From NCBI GenBank assembly GCA_037952775.1, contig JBANAY010000003.1:27404001-27468000 (forward strand): a DNA stretch of 64,000 nucleotides. The letters are read 5' to 3'. Positions 24,437 through 36,365 of the stretch are shown in pieces. Every line of letters starts with the position of its first letter. Positions within the stretch are counted from its first letter, which is position 1. Origin of the DNA: Clonostachys chloroleuca (taxonomy: Eukaryota > Ascomycota > Sordariomycetes > Hypocreales > Bionectriaceae). The position numbers and the translations under genes are program-made. The notes beneath the pieces were generated by a model that had not been told where the DNA came from, made no database searches, and worked only from the letters and a program-made list of their open reading frames with translations.

Positions 24437-25425
24437 TGTGTTGTTTGCGTGAATGGTGACCTGTATGGTATGGACAGTACTGATAGGTATCCAGCTAAAA
24501 TGGTCCAATAATGGGAGACCGCTCGACAGTGTTGTACCTGAACATGGCCTGAATATTTGTACTGGCTTCCCACTTCATCAGACACCATCACCATGATAGG
24601 CCCACCATGGTTCGCCTACTATCTAGAGCGTGCTAGAGGGGATACGGCGCCCTATCTCACCTCGATGGGGCAGTGGAGTTCAGCTAGTATATAAGACTTG
24701 TGTACTCGCTCGGCGTTTGCCCATTATTGGGGGCCACTGCATGCACGTTGGTGGTTTGAAGAAAAGCCTACATTATGCACGTTGGTGGCAAGGAGACCGG
24801 CCGAACAATGCTACATAGACATGGGGCAGATCCACCTCGTCAGCTCCTCCGGCAGTGAGGCGGCCGCGCGCTGACAGGACGCCTTAGCCCCCACCTCAGC
24901 TCGACCAACTTCTTAGGGGATAAGTCTGCCCATTCCATTCCGCTGCTGCGGCCAGCAAACAACCGCTCAGCATGACAAGTCGATGACGTGTTTTCAAAGA
25001 AGACGGCCCGACCTACACCGCGGCTAGTTGGATGTTGACCATATTATCATGAATCCCGGACGGCCGTGGGTCGAAGCCGGTCCTCATCAATACTGCTTTT
25101 GGGCAGCCTTGGACATGAGTGAAACCCAACGGCTGACTGTCCTTCCCAACTCTTGTTCCTGATAATGGAGCTTTTGTGCCCTAAATCGGGGACAGGGGGT
25201 TGATCCTCTTGTTAAAGACACACCAAGCCTTCTAGGCTTCATATCGTCAGTGTCGTCGATCCACATGCTCCATGGCGGGCCTAGTTGGTGTATTCATGCC
25301 AGCAATATCGGGCTTTCCTCATCTTTGTCGTAATCCTACTCTAATGGCAAAGCCCTAGCCTAACTCATCAATTTAGAACCTAGCACAGAAGGGGGAAATT
25401 CATCAGGTCCAGAATCAAGTTGGAT
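24437..25425. other. Intergenic between divergent genes
   Basis: About 1 kb that must contain both promoters of the CMD-like gene (minus) and the flavin monooxygenase (plus). A perfect 14-nt direct repeat ATGCACGTTGGTGG lies at 24741-24754 and 24775-24788, and a TATATAAG at about 24689 on the plus strand has no gene at a suitable distance. No other feature seen. Confidence 0.45.
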
Positions 25426-26831
25426 ATGTCTTCCGCTATGGCCTACAATACCAGAATCGAAAAGAAGCCCTTGAGGGTCATTGTTGTAGGTCCCTACTCC
25501 CATTTTGACCATGTGATGATAACTAACAAAACTGCGATGCACAGGTCGGTGGCTCGTTATCCGGCCTCATGTGTGGTATTGCCCTCAAGAATGCCGGCCA
25601 CAATGTGAAGATCGTCGAGAAAGATCACGACGAGCGTCAGAGTCACATGTCAGGCATCTGCCTGGGCCCGAGCGCCATCGCCTTCTTTGCTCAGCATGAC
25701 GCCTCAGCCTCCCAGATATTCGCCCATGAGACAGACTGTCTGCAGGTCATCAAGAAAGGGGGAAGCCTCGCGTCTTGGTCAAGGGCCGGCGCATCATTAG
25801 CAGCTGGGATACACTATATTACCGTCTACGGGCCATTTTCGATAACTATACCAGCCCATCGTACAATGTGTCTGTCAAGGTCAAGGAGAAGAAGGGTATC
25901 GCAGAGTACCTCAGCTCCACACAGCTGATTGATATAAAGCGGATAGATGAGGAAGGTGATACAATGGAACTCCAGCTCCTAAACTCCAAGACTCAAAAGC
26001 AATACTGTGAGCATGCCGATCTAGTCATCGCTGCTGATGGCTCCAACTCTATGGTCGGCAGATATACTTGCCTGAATCTCAATCTGAGTACGCTGGATAT
26101 GTAGCTTGGCGTGGTACTATCACGGAGAGCGAAGTGTCCCTCGAGACCCGCCAGATCTTCAATAAAGGCATCACCCTACACTTGATGAAGCAGCACCACT
26201 GCGTCGTATACACCATCCCGGGCCCAAAAGGGTCCACCAAGCCGGGCGAACGCCTCCTCAACTTCCTGTGGTACACCAACGAGGATGAGGCCTCACTCAG
26301 AGAGATCATGGTGGACGCCATTAACGGTCACCGCCATCGCAAGACGGTCCCCGCGGGCCACGTCCGGCCCAAGGTATGGGCGGCACGCGTCAATCGCGCT
26401 CAGCGGGACTTCTCCCTCCCCCGCCGTGGATTGAAGTGATCAGTAAGATTCACGAGCCATTCGTACAAGCCATATCGCACCACAACTCGCCCCAGGTGTC
26501 CTTCGAGGATGGCAGGGTCCTCCTCGTTGGGGATGCGGTGGCGCAGTTCTGCCCGCACACTGGGTTAAGCAGCGCCCAGGCGGCGTTTCACACAGCGCGG
26601 GTTGTTGAGTACGCGGCGAGGAGGATTTCTCTACGGCAGTACGAGGAGGAGGTAATGGGTTACTCGTATATCTACTGGCTGCAGAGCGTTTATTGGGGAC
26701 GGTTCTATCAAGCTGATGTACTCACCGCGGTCGGGCACGGTCTGTACTACTGGGGAACGGTAGCGCTAGAAAAGGCTGGGAACTGGTGGAGGGGACGAAG
26801 GTCAACGATTGTGAATGAGTTTCAACTTTAG
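25426..26831 (+). pseudogene. FAD-dependent monooxygenase, three frameshifts
   Basis: Starts at ATG 25426; a 59-nt intron (25486..25544, AACTAAC branch) joins RVIVV to GGSLSGLMCGIALKNAG, the FAD-binding Rossmann motif. Homology then moves through three frames. Frame one runs to about 25770. The next starts with KPRVLVKGRR and SWDTLYYRLRA (change in the GGGGG run near 25760) to AADGSNSMV. The third, QIYLPESQSEYAGYVAWRGT, begins after a one-base loss near 26058. The last, PPPPWIEVISKIHEPF, begins after a change in the C-rich run near 26415 and includes the second FAD motif LLVGDAVAQFCPHTG. The family resembles 2,6-dihydroxypyridine 3-monooxygenase-type aromatic hydroxylases. No intron explains the shifts, so it is a pseudogene unless the bases are misread. 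Confidence 0.8.
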
Positions 26832-27794
26832 CTTTTTTTTCGTATACTTGGAGATGTTGACTTTATGACTTAGCATGCTCTAACATTGGGGTTGTTTCTA
26901 ACGTAACATAGGTCGATAAGAAATAATTTCCATTAAAATAGTGTCCCCATCAGGACGCACATTGAATTGTGATGATATAGAGGACGTGTACGCCAAGAGT
27001 TAACGGAAGAGGTACACAAGGAGGTCATCAAGATACACTCACTCTGAATGGTTGGGGAGGGAGGCTAGGAGCGGCCTCACAGCACATCTGCCAAGCACGC
27101 CCAGGCCGTGCTGGATCCAAATTCATTTATCCTGAATCGTGCTGGGTTACATACTTGGGCACTTTGGTAGCCAAGGTGCGCACATCCGGCATGAAGTACG
27201 GTAAATGGCGCACCCAAAGGCCCAAACGCCCCCATACTGCAACGGCGACGGCACTGTCGCCTGAAGGGCCGATCCGCTGCTGCGCAATACATGCGCATGT
27301 AATATAGTAAGCCACATTGCTCCGTCAATCAATGACAGGCACTTGTATTCAGTTGCACTGATCATGTTGCGCGGCGCCTTGGCCAGCCCACACAGTGCAG
27401 CGGGGCTGAATTTGATGATATGCACACCTCCCTCGTATTGGGACTTGTTGGTGCTACGCAGAATCATACTGATACCTTGTACCTTTGGTATGCTCGTTGG
27501 TTGCTTTGGCTGAGAACCGAAGTGGCTTAGGCTGCAGCTGTGACAGCTCCAGCTTTTGACCGTCACATCAGGGAGGATTGGCGCTTCGTCCTGCCTGATG
27601 TGAGCACACTGCGAAAACGGATGCTCTCGTCTGCCTCATTGTCGCCTGTCGGCTGTTGGTTGGCGAGCAATAGTCTCGCCTCACCTCCCCCTATTTAAGC
27701 ACTCTCTCATCGCCGTTAACATCTCCCCTTACAGCCTCGTCCCCAAAGTTCCCTCCCCTATCAATTGAACAATTACTATTTGTATCCAGCCACT
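26832..27794. promoter_or_regulatory. Intergenic with GMC oxidoreductase promoter
   Basis: No gene recognised in about 960 nt. A TATA-like TATTTAAG at 27692-27699 sits about 100 nt before the start codon of the GMC oxidoreductase, after CT-rich sequence, and is the likely core promoter. Confidence 0.45.
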
Positions 27795-29702
27795 ATGGGC
27801 TTGCACGCTGAGCTTCCTGCGGACATCAGCTCCGTCGATGTCATCATTGCCGGAGGAGGCACCGCCGGCTGTATTGTCGCCGCCCGCCTCGCTGAGAAGG
27901 ACCCCAATCTCTCCATTCTCGTGCTCGAGGCTGGTCCCAATGGCGCTGGCAACCCCACGGTTGACTACCCGGCCCTCTTCCTGGCCAACATGGCGCCAAC
28001 GACCACGACTGCCGCGTTCTTCAAGAGTAACAGGTCTAGCAGCCTTGGTGACCGTGAAATCATCGTCCCCGCAGGCAATGTCCTCGGTGGAGGATCTGCT
28101 ATCAATATGATGCAGTATAGTCGTGCTCAGCGCTCCGACTGGGACTCGTGGAAGATCCCGGGCTGGTCTGCTGATGAGGTGATGCCTTTCATTAAGAAGG
28201 TACGCTCCCCCTGCTTCCGAGTAACAGCGCCATCGGGAATTCGACTGACCACATCTCAAAGCTCGAGTCGTACCATGGTCCTGGCTCAATAGACCGCCAC
28301 GGCACAGATGGCCCAATCGAGGTCTCCACTGGAACATACAACTCACCTAGGTTGCAGGATCAATTCGTTTCTGCACTGGGTGAGCTCGGCTGGCCAGAAA
28401 TTGACGATCTCTCGAGCATGGACGCGTGCAACGGCGTCCAGCGCTCCGTCCGTTTCGTCTCGCGAGACGGCAAACGCCAGGACACCGCTTCCAGATACCT
28501 TGCACCCCGTCTGCAGGATGGCAAACACCCTAACTTGCACGTAGTCTGCAACGCGCCGGTCGTCAAGGTCTTGACTGAGAACAAGAAGGCCATCGGCGTT
28601 GTTTTCAAGCCCAAGGCTGAGGGCGGTACCGTGGAGCGTACCGTCAAGGCGAATAAGCAGGTCATTGTGTCGGCGGGTGCATTTGGCACGCCCGCCATTC
28701 TCGAGCGCTCCGGTATTGGACACGCCGATGTGTTGAAGCGTGCGGGCATCGAGCAGGTTGCCGATGTCCCAGGTGTCGGAAACGAGTATGAGGACCACAA
28801 CCTCATGCTCTACCCATTCAAGGCTGATCTCGAGCCTGGTGAGACCATGGATGCTGTTCTTGCTGGTCGAATGGACGTCGGCAAATTGATCCAGGAAAAC
28901 CATGGCATCTTGGGCTGGAACGCACAAGAAGCCACTGCCAAGCTCCGACCCAACGACAAGGATGTGGCAGCATTTGCTCCTGAGCTCAAGGATCTTTGGG
29001 AGGAGGAGTATAAGAATGACGAAAATAAGCCTCTGATGATGATGGCACTGGTCTGCACGTCAGTTTATTTTTTGAAATGAACTGAGAATAAGTTACTGAC
29101 AGCAGTACAGATTCCCCGGTGAGCCTACCGGTATTCCTCCTGGGGAGTACTTTGCCATCTCCGTCTTCACTGTCTACCCTCTATCTCGCGGCCATCTCCA
29201 CATCACTGGCCCTGGACTCAACGACCCCGTAGACTTCGACACCGGCTTCTTCTCTGACGCCAAGGGTGTCGATGTAAAAAAACATCGTTGGGCTTACAAG
29301 AAGCAGCGTGAGATCGCTCGCCGCATGCCCGTGTTCCGTGGTGAGTTCGCCCCCGGCCATCCCGCCTTCGCCGCGGACTCCAAGGCCGTCTCCGTGGATC
29401 TCTCGAGCGAGCCGTCTGCGGAAATCCGTGATATTGAGTACACTGCCGAGGACGATGCCTTGATTGATGAGTGGGTGCGTGACAAGGTCGGTTCCGCGTG
29501 GCATTCGCTCGGTACCTGCAAAATGGGACCGATCGAGAAGAATGGTGTTGTCGACCACAACTTGAGCGTGTACGGCGTGGAGGGGCTAAAGCTGGCGGAT
29601 TTGAGTGTGGTCCCTAGCAACGTTGCAGCCAACACCAACTACACTGCCATGGTGGTTGGTGAGAAGGCCGCGGATATTGTTATCAAGGAGCTCGGTCTCT
29701 AG
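27795..29702 (+). CDS. GMC oxidoreductase, alcohol oxidase-like
   Basis: Exons 27795..28199, 28262..29058 and 29111..29702 (introns 62 and 52 nt, in phase) give 597 aa. The amino end carries the FAD dinucleotide motif VIIAGGGTAGCIVAARLAEKD and VLEAGPN; a GMC signature follows in GNVLGGGSAINMM, and FGTPAILERSGIGHADVL is the second signature. The C-terminal catalytic region has AWHSLGTCKM (active-site His) and SVVPSNVAANTNYTAMVVGEKAAD (Asn partner) in consecutive strands. No signal peptide is seen, and length and C-terminus match intracellular alcohol or aryl-alcohol oxidases rather than secreted ones. It oxidises a primary alcohol to aldehyde with O2 to H2O2 or an equivalent reaction; the substrate is unknown. 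Codon use is GC-rich and regular, unlike the decayed neighbour upstream. Confidence 0.92.
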
Positions 29703-31586
29703 ATAGAGGTTACATTTGTCTCTATGGTCTGAAACGATAGGATGATTTCTGTGTCTAACTTGTTAAGCGAAATTGTGGTGTTGAACCCTAGTTGTACCAA
29801 AAATGAAGTGTCATGTTTGTCTAAGTGCCGAGATATCCAAGGCTGTTAGGAAGAGTGCCAGCCCGAAGCTACTCACGCGGGAGGTAGCGAAAGCATATTC
29901 TAAAATGGGGTTTTTTTCATGTCAGCTCATTGCTGAACAATTCTTATTCATGAAAATATATGTCATTATAACTTAATATCCTTCATGATGCGCTATAGTG
30001 ATTTAGATGTTGGTTCCGCTAGGTACGCCAGGAGTGAATGATTTTTAATAAGAGATTTATTTGACACGATAAATGAGCGTTTGACTTGGGCTGGTAGCCA
30101 TTTTTAAATCAAGTGCCACAGATCATCTTGAAGTCTAAACAACCACCCAATTGTACAGACCTAGCAAGGGATATTAATATTTCGAAGAATCCACCCCCGA
30201 GAGAAGGAAACGCCAATCGAAGTGGACTACGCTAATTCCCCGCATACGCGAAGCTTGGCATTTATCCTCGGACTTGTCTTACAAGACCCCGGCCCTATTG
30301 CCATCTACGGAGAAAGTCAAAGAACACCACCGACAACGTAGATTAAGTCTTAGTCAGGAAAGCTCGCTAAGAAATCTTATCTTGTACGCTGCGTAGACGC
30401 AGAGTAGCTATCAGGAGACAGGCAGCCAAATACATCTTAATTCCGCAAATACCAAGAGTTGGCAGATGCTCAGTCCTGTGTGCTTCACCTTCCAGATTGC
30501 AGCCGTCGTAGCATTGAAGATATTTGTGGAAGGTGGATGTTGTGGATGTTATCAGCGCACCAAGGTTACAGTACTGCCTCCATGCTTTCATCATGTTGTC
30601 TGCATGATTTTCTTCTTCTTCGGTTCGGAATTGCCGTACTCGATGACAACCACGACCGGCATCGTGAAGCAGCTAGTGGCGCACATATTACATAGATAGC
30701 CTATATCTTTCGAACGCGGCCCCTGCATTCAATTCCTCCTCGCTCTGGCCCCAAAGATAGATTCCTCTCTGGTGAGAAAACAAGGTAGTCGAAGGATTGG
30801 CCCACCCACCCTATTGAGCGTGCCGGCAGTTGGATGTGTGGTGTGGTTCCATGGTCCAAATCACCTGCTTTATTAGTTTTCTCCCCCTACCGAGTGGTCT
30901 CTTTCCCAGCCAATGCAACCTGAATGGAGGAGAGCAAGCCTGTAAGGGGGCAGCTAATGAGCCCTCCCAAACACCTTGCCCCTGGTCGACGATGCAACTT
31001 CCCTCATTGGGCAGAACGGTGTTTCCGAGCTGCAGGAAATCAACCAATCCCAGCCAAAATTCAGCATGGAACCAGGTCCTTGTCAACCATGTGGGCGGCC
31101 CCCATCGACCGTTGGCAAGGACAATTGGTTCTCATCGACGAAGATCAAATTCTCCGCCGACGCAATTGTGCATTGAAGCCAAGACAAAAGTTCGGCAGAA
31201 GCGAACTGACAGACCATACACCGAGCTGGATTGGAGTTGCGGTCACGCCTGGCTCCCGATAGGCTCACCGGGACTTGCCGCCTCAGCGTATAGAGTTATC
31301 AATCCCCTGCTCTTAGCTGACTACATCGCAGTAAATCCTTCCATGGCTGGAAGGCTTCCTCGTTTTCAGAACCCAGAGATCTTGGAACGGACGGAGACAT
31401 GGACGTAAACGGCATCATCTCCATCATCCCCTGTCTCTCTTCCCCCTAACCTAGTCGAGGCATCTCTTCGTGCATTCACTTATTGCTGCTTCGATTTTCC
31501 AACTTCGCAATCATCACATCATCGACCTGATTGTCGGCAACCTGCTAGGAGCTGACAACTACGTAACAACTGCGCGCTGGCCCGCC
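29703..31586. other. Long intergenic, nothing recognised
   Basis: About 1.9 kb. The first 600 nt are AT-rich; 30830-31408 has a long plus-strand open frame, but its composition (frame-independent Pro/Ser/Cys scatter, no hydrophobic or conserved pattern) argues against coding. No repeat or RNA gene seen. Confidence 0.45.
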
Positions 31587-33327
31587 ATGGCCATATCAAC
31601 GAAGCAGTTGTTTGTTAGACTCACGCTTCTTCTGGCATGGATCGGGAGCGTCCAGGCAGAATTCAACATCATTGAAGAACTGGCCAAGCTGCCATCATGT
31701 GGGGTACGATTCCCCGTGCTTCATTCTCAATGTGCCCATCCGGCCATGTCCCCATCGCATTCACCATGCATGACGGCAAGAATACGAAATTGACTGACCA
31801 CTTCCTTTTAACAGCTCAACTGTTTCGTGGACGTCATCAAAACGTCGTCATCGTGCGGCTACAACGCGACATGCATCTGCAGCGACAACAACTTCTACAC
31901 CACCGCCCAGGCCTGCATCGTTAACAAATGTAACTCGACCGACGCACTCGGTATGCGACACGAAATCGAACACCAGGAAGGACAAGAGGCTAACATTGTT
32001 TGGAACAGAGGTCGCTAAAATCGAAGCCAGAGCATGCGATCGACCGTACCGTAATCGTCGATACCAGATGCTCCTCCCGCTCATTGCCGAGGGACCAGCC
32101 TGGGTCTCGCCATGGATCCGTTTATATTCTAGATGGCTCACAATCGGCCAGTGGGAGACTGATGACTACATCATGCTTGTTGTTGGGGTTAGTCACGATA
32201 TCATGGGTATTGAGGAGGAAAGTCTGTCGGACTAACCGGAATCGCTTTCTAGGCAATATACACAGCATATCTTGCTTGTGCTAAGTACAGTAAGTCGACT
32301 TCCTAGATTTTCGACCGCTCGTCGGGGTTGAACTTCGAAAACTAATATGCCATCTAGCTGGCCAGTTGGCATTCGGGGTCGACATGTGGAACCAAAACTA
32401 CGATCAGATAATAACGGCTCTCAAGGTAAGGGCACGCCCTCCTCAATTCGCCATCGCCGATATGGATAAGGATAATGCTAAAGAACCAAACCTTAGTTTT
32501 TCTATGTTTCCGAAATATTATACCTTGTTGCACTTGGGTTGTGCAAAGTATCCATCGTTGTGTTTTACCTTCGAATATTCAACGACAAAACATTCAGGAT
32601 CGCCTCATATGCCACCTTGGGCGTGGTCGTATTCCCATCCATCGTCATGGTTTTCGTCCAAATCTTTCAGTGCAGACCTCTTGAATTGGTCTGGCTCGGC
32701 TGGCGCCTACAGTTCTACAGAGATCAATGTATGGACATTCACACTCTTGTCTATATCGCTGCCGGCCTCAGCATCTTCCAGGACGTCGTCATCATCGCGC
32801 TACCCCTACCGTCTATATTCAAACTAAAGGTGGATACCCGGGCGAAATGGGGAATCTTCGTCATGTTTAATCTGGGCGTTTTAGTTGTCATCACATCCAG
32901 CATCCGTCTACGATTTTTGGCCATGTTTGGAAGATCGGCCAACCCGACGTGGGATTATACGGATGTCCTTAACTGGACTGGAATCGAGTTGGCCATCGCC
33001 ATTATTGTATGCTGTCTACCCGCAGTGGCAGTTCTTGTCAAACGACTGATCCCCGGATTCTTGACCTTCCATTCCTCCCGCATGTCGCCCCTCCAGAGTC
33101 GTTACTTGAGATCTCACACCAAAGATCACACTGAAAGTCAAGAGGAGCTTGGGATAGAGTTGGGCGGCAGAATGCATCCGGCGGTGGGAGTCGAAACTCA
33201 TGTGACCAAAGACAGGACTAGTCGAGATAGCGATTCTGCGAGGACTAAGGCGATTGGGAACTTGATGGGCATTACGGTAACGAGGACAGTAACAACAACA
33301 ACAAGATTATTCGATGAGATTCGTTGA
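31587..33327 (+). CDS. CFEM-domain 7TM receptor (Pth11-like GPCR)
   Basis: Six exons, 31587..31703, 31815..31950, 32009..32187, 32253..32289, 32358..32425 and 32497..33327, give 455 aa with all phases consistent. Residues 1-24 form a signal peptide (LLLAWIGSVQA). A CFEM domain follows: eight cysteines spaced as expected, from LPSCG, NCFVD, SSCGYNATCICS, ACIV and KCN to the last Cys in EARACDRP. Seven hydrophobic helices occupy about residues 110-370, including CKVSIVVFYLRIF, FPSIVMVFVQIFQC, GLSIFQDVVIIALPLPSIF and LAIAIIVCCLPAVAVL. A Ser/Thr-rich cytosolic tail of about 95 residues ends with a Thr run encoded by an AAC repeat. Family members act at the plasma membrane in surface sensing and host or substrate response; the ligand is unknown. 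Confidence 0.9.
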
Positions 33328-34242
33328 TTGTCCACAATCAAAAAGATCAACTAGGCCGCATTTATTTAATTCAAAGCGGTTTAATTCTAGATATCCGAGG
33401 CAACTTCCGATGTATTATATATAACACCATTCATTCAGTAAAGTTTTCCACTAACACGAATAAGAAGCCAAAGGGTAAGGTTCTTGAGGGGATGAATCAA
33501 GGTTCAAAACTGCCAAAGTGGCAGAGGATCATCCAGACCCATCGATATACGTGTTTGTCCCGTGCGATCCTTTTAGTAGCACCCCTAACATAAGAGATTG
33601 CCGTCAACATTGCCCATCAAAGTAAACATTTAAACCCAACCTCTTAGCTTTTAAAGCCTACATTTAAATGTAGAAAATCCCCATATGGAGTGTAATATTT
33701 CTAATCCATGCATAGATTGGCGTTGAATACCATTTCATTTTGGATTGATTTTGAGTCAAATTTGTGAAAATGCGTGGTCTGATTGCAAGCTAGTCATGAC
33801 AAAACGAGATACTTTCCCTAAAGCTTCATCATTTAGCCTCCATCAGAGCTTATGCCGAACCCCTTCAGAGTAGTAATAAAATTGCTAGACAGTTTAAAAA
33901 TCCGTCTGGTCAAGGGATAAAAATAGATGTATAATTTCGCATCGTGTTATACAAGGGAACTACAATGTATAGGGTAGATAGATTTCCTGAAGACTGCTGA
34001 GTCAAAACCTGCTGTTTTTGCCTCAACCAGTTTAGCGTCTTCAGTTTGCTCTTATCTGGCGGATTATTAATCCCATTCAATTGGCTGGAATCTGTCCCAT
34101 TCAGCAGTCTTCAATTTGTTCTGTTGCCTGTAACTCTACCACCACTGCCATTTTCCGTGGTTTAAATCTCATTAGTAACGGGGATGTTAGACAAGGTATC
34201 CATGCCTCATAACTTCCTTGATAGTTGCTCATTGATAGTTCA
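33328..34242. other. Intergenic, AT-rich
   Basis: Searched by eye for a missing zinc-cluster exon of the downstream regulator: no Cys-rich segment with the Zn2Cys6 spacing appears on the plus strand here. Nothing else recognised. Confidence 0.5.
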
Positions 34243-35982
34243 ATGGCCTCCCTTTCACAGAATTCAGCTCCGCCTACCGGGTCATCGGCCAGCACCGAGA
34301 GACGCCAGGGACAAAGCGTTGCCTCTGATCATTTAGACTGTGGACGCCCTCAATTGCCTGGTGCCCCGACTGAAAATCGAGAATCTCTCAGCAGAGACAC
34401 AGCAACTCGTGTCACATCTCCCCCGCAGCCCTCTTTGGCTACACCCTCTCCACACAGCTACAGCTCCTCCCAAACCGTTTCAAACCGCCTAGAGGATCGC
34501 CGAGAGTTTCCTTCGCCGGCTTGGACAACGCAACATTTTGAGCCAAACCCGGTGGCACGGGAGCAAAGTATGACTATCGATGGTCTTCGAGATGGTTCGG
34601 TAGCGCATCATGCCAATACTACCGTCCAAGCAGGCGTAAATGAAAGGACAGAAGCATATGGAGATATATCGTGGCTTCCCAATTACCAGCAATTACCGCC
34701 AAAGCAGCCGGTTCTAGCCCCTCCTGGTCTTACGGGTACTGGGATTGCACAGCAAAGGTTTCGACACCTCGATGGCTTGTCGGACCATGCCAGTAGATGT
34801 AAGATTCTGGAGAACTGGATCCTCCGATTATGTGATGCGTTGAATCCCTTACCGGGCATCCTGAACCCGATACGAACCGTTTTTACACCTTTAGCCCTCG
34901 AGGGCGCGCAGGAAGATGCTTCGCAATCGACAGGCGCCGTTGCTTTGTTTCATATGATATGCTCGGCCTCAGGTTTTCATCTATCTAACACTTCCGAATA
35001 TGAGGATGAAAGACGCAAGTTCGAGCGTTTCGCACTTGAGCATCACGAAATGGGCATTTGCTATCTCAGAGAGAATATCCGAACTGATGACGAGAGCCAA
35101 TATGCTCCGATTCTTGCCGCTTTGATCATTTGCTTACTGACTGAAGACATAACTGTCAATGAGTCTTTTTGGCGTATCCACATTAGAGGCGCAGTTGAGT
35201 GGGTGAATCATGTGGGCGTTGAGTACTGGTATCAGACGGAGTCAGCTTCCATGATATATCAAATGTTTCTATGTATGGGAACTTTGGTTCAATCCCAGAT
35301 TCTCCCGGGAGACCGCAGTGGCTATGGGTGGGATTTGCGCTTCAATCTTGACTCGCACCCCGGGCCATACCTGATAGAGTCGATCTTTGGGTTGCCCAAG
35401 CCAATCTTGGAGGTTATTCATAGAATGAATGACATCCAGAAGCGGGCGCAAGAGCAGCAACACCCCGGAAATACCCCGGCAGATCATAGCTTCAGTGCTG
35501 AGCTCTTGAAAGAGATAGATGCACTTGAATTTGAGCTACTTCTGATGATGCCGTCCCCGTGGGAGTCACCGATCAGTATCCCACAGGGCAAGCAAATAAT
35601 CTACCATTACGGCTATACTTATTATTACGCGTCTCTACTGTATCTGAAACGCACCTTGAAAGGGGTCCCAATACGCGAGGTGCAGGGCCTCGTCAAGAAT
35701 GCCCTCCAGCACATCGAAGCGCTCAAGACCCTCGAAGCTGGGCACTCAACACCGTGTCTGTGGCCCATCGCCAACATTGCATTTGAAACGCACAGCTCAG
35801 AGCTGCGGCCTCGCATGCTGGCCTGCATCGACTTCTTCTCCAAGCAGTCCACGCTGCTCATGTGGGAAAAGTTTGGCTCTTCCGTCCGCGGTCTGTGGAA
35901 CCGGAGACAAAGCCCCGGAGAGGAGAATCTAAGTTGGCACGCGTATTCGCCCATCTTTTACCACAATTATGTCTTCATATGA
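34243..35982 (+). CDS. Fungal_trans_2-type regulator without zinc cluster
   Basis: Single exon, 579 aa from ATG 34243 (MASLSQNSAPP). Residues 1-170 are low-complexity Ser/Pro/Gln-rich. The rest is the all-helical middle-homology domain of fungal transcription factors: ALFHMICSASGFHLSN, LEHHEMGICYLRENI, YAPILAALIICLL, WRIHIRGAVEWVNHVG, GYTYYYASLLYLKRTL, ALQHIEALKTLE and CLWPIANIAFE, matching the fungal-specific transcription factor domain 2 family. No Zn2Cys6 cluster (CxxCx6C...) is present in the protein or upstream. It may therefore act through a partner or be derived from a full-length factor; loss of a first exon cannot be excluded. Presumably nuclear. Its targets are unknown; neighbours are a receptor and a membrane protein. 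Confidence 0.75.
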   Translation: MASLSQNSAPPTGSSASTERRQGQSVASDHLDCGRPQLPGAPTENRESLSRDTATRVTSPPQPSLATPSPHSYSSSQTVSNRLEDRREFPSPAWTTQHFEPNPVAREQSMTIDGLRDGSVAHHANTTVQAGVNERTEAYGDISWLPNYQQLPPKQPVLAPPGLTGTGIAQQRFRHLDGLSDHASRCKILENWILRLCDALNPLPGILNPIRTVFTPLALEGAQEDASQSTGAVALFHMICSASGFHLSNTSEYEDERRKFERFALEHHEMGICYLRENIRTDDESQYAPILAALIICLLTEDITVNESFWRIHIRGAVEWVNHVGVEYWYQTESASMIYQMFLCMGTLVQSQILPGDRSGYGWDLRFNLDSHPGPYLIESIFGLPKPILEVIHRMNDIQKRAQEQQHPGNTPADHSFSAELLKEIDALEFELLLMMPSPWESPISIPQGKQIIYHYGYTYYYASLLYLKRTLKGVPIREVQGLVKNALQHIEALKTLEAGHSTPCLWPIANIAFETHSSELRPRMLACIDFFSKQSTLLMWEKFGSSVRGLWNRRQSPGEENLSWHAYSPIFYHNYVFI

Positions 35983-36365
35983 GGAGAAAGAGGTTAAAAT
36001 CTGACACGCGCCAATATCTGACAAGCGACGTGCCGGTCCAACCGCTCAAGCTGACCATTATTAATGGCTTTTCCGCGCGCGCGTACCCGCTCACAGGGCT
36101 TGTAGGGCTATACGCGCCAGGTTACAATTGGGCAGAAGCCGGGCAGGACGGGGTTTGAAACGTGAAATTGGCCCTCAGCCTCAGTCAGCAGTGTCCGATT
36201 TTCCCCTGTCCCAGCGGGGGAGTTGCCGAAGCCTGCCTAGTGCCGTCGCCACTCTGGATATTGCATAGAATATTAGGCCGATCGTCGTTCTCTGGTCCTT
36301 TCGTCCAACTTGCAACTGACCGCCTAACAACGCCTGGGAGACTGGAAAGGGACGTGCTGGGAAGA
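35983..36365. other. Intergenic
   Basis: Short gap between two plus-strand genes. An open frame runs through most of it into the DUF3176 gene, but the first 68 codons lack an ATG and do not look like the family, so I start that gene at 36366. Confidence 0.45.

Noticed and set aside
30830..31408. 192-codon plus-strand open frame
   Set aside because: No family pattern, irregular composition with scattered Cys and Pro, overlapping open frames in other phases; likely chance.
36162..36365. Amino-terminal extension of the DUF3176 gene
   Set aside because: No ATG in this part and no family similarity; start placed at 36366.
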